DNA of 13,174 nt from Fidelibacterota bacterium (lineage in GTDB: Bacteria > Fidelibacterota > UBA2242 > JAFGTP01), in the NCBI GenBank assembly GCA_021735285.1, contig JAIPHI010000064.1, positions 1 through 13,174 on the forward strand. The letters are read 5' to 3'. The translations under genes were made by a program, and so were the position numbers. A model generated the notes under the pieces. It searched no databases, was not told the origin of the DNA, and saw only the letters and a list, made by a program, of their open reading frames with translations. Each line of letters opens with the position of its first letter. The first letter of the stretch is position 1. Shown here one piece after another: positions 13,115-13,174 of the stretch.

Positions 13115-13174
13115 TGGTAACCAGAGGGAAGGGGGGAACAATCCCTACGGCTTTTTCTGTGGGTAGCGCCGGGG
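13115..13174 (+). other. G-rich segment at the right edge
   Basis: After AT-rich DNA the composition changes sharply: AGAGGGAAGGGGGG, then AATCCCTACGG, then GTGGGTAGCGCCGGGG at the edge. G-rich segments of this style occur around cos sites just before small-terminase genes in some phages. I cannot confirm this because the following sequence is outside the window. Confidence 0.3.

Larger units (their letters stand above)
12812..13174. other. 363-bp region without a clear gene
   Basis: No supported gene was found. The stretch holds repeated TGTAAG boxes, a hairpin with two possible partners, a promoter-like dyad and a G-rich end, each listed separately. A frame from ATG 13096 stays open to the window edge but has no ribosome binding site and starts inside the -10 box. 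Confidence 0.5.

Noticed and set aside
13096..13174. Plus-strand frame open to the right edge
   Set aside because: The ATG is inside the candidate -10 box, has no ribosome binding site and the G-rich codons look like read-through of a non-coding segment.
1..13174. CRISPR array
   Set aside because: No regularly spaced direct repeats of CRISPR length were seen anywhere in the window.

Overview
The window is AT-rich bacterial DNA. Several points fit the FCB superphylum: a PorZ-like double-propeller protein of the kind linked to type IX secretion, a thioredoxin-fold lipoprotein and a DUF4922-type nucleotidyltransferase, both types common in Bacteroidetes-related lineages. Clear GGAGG-type ribosome binding sites precede many genes, which is less typical of Bacteroidetes proper. 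A relative such as Marinimicrobia/Neomarinimicrobiota or Ignavibacteria is my best guess, inferred from protein style only.

Positions 1-7186 form a run of seven tightly spaced minus-strand genes. In transcription order they are a HAD-family phosphatase, a thioredoxin-like lipoprotein, ribD, ribE, ribBA, ribH and a large PorZ-like protein that runs off the left edge. ribD, ribE, ribBA and ribH supply the riboflavin pathway from GTP and ribulose 5-phosphate except for the phosphatase step; the HAD protein is a possible but unproven candidate for that step. I see no FMN riboswitch. The 200-bp gap between ribE and ribBA holds nested inverted repeats that look like a REP/MITE-type element.

Positions 7354-8451 encode a DUF4922/GalT-like protein on the plus strand. 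A 404-bp AT-rich gap follows, then a 657-residue KaiC/RAD55-like protein with two RecA-fold modules, of which only the first has a canonical P-loop. It ends 8 bp from the 3' end of a convergent tRNA-Ser(GGA).

From about 11.09 kb the character changes. A sequence matching only the 3' part of a tRNA-Ser(UGA), from anticodon loop to discriminator base, marks a probable attachment site. To its right lie a short direct repeat, a consensus -35 box and a chain of small plus-strand genes with strong ribosome binding sites and no recognisable function. A non-coding stretch follows with repeated TGTAAG boxes, competing hairpins, a promoter-like dyad and a G-rich end. I read this as one end of an integrated phage or related element continuing past the right edge. 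No integrase, terminase or capsid gene is visible here, so the element's identity stays inferential.
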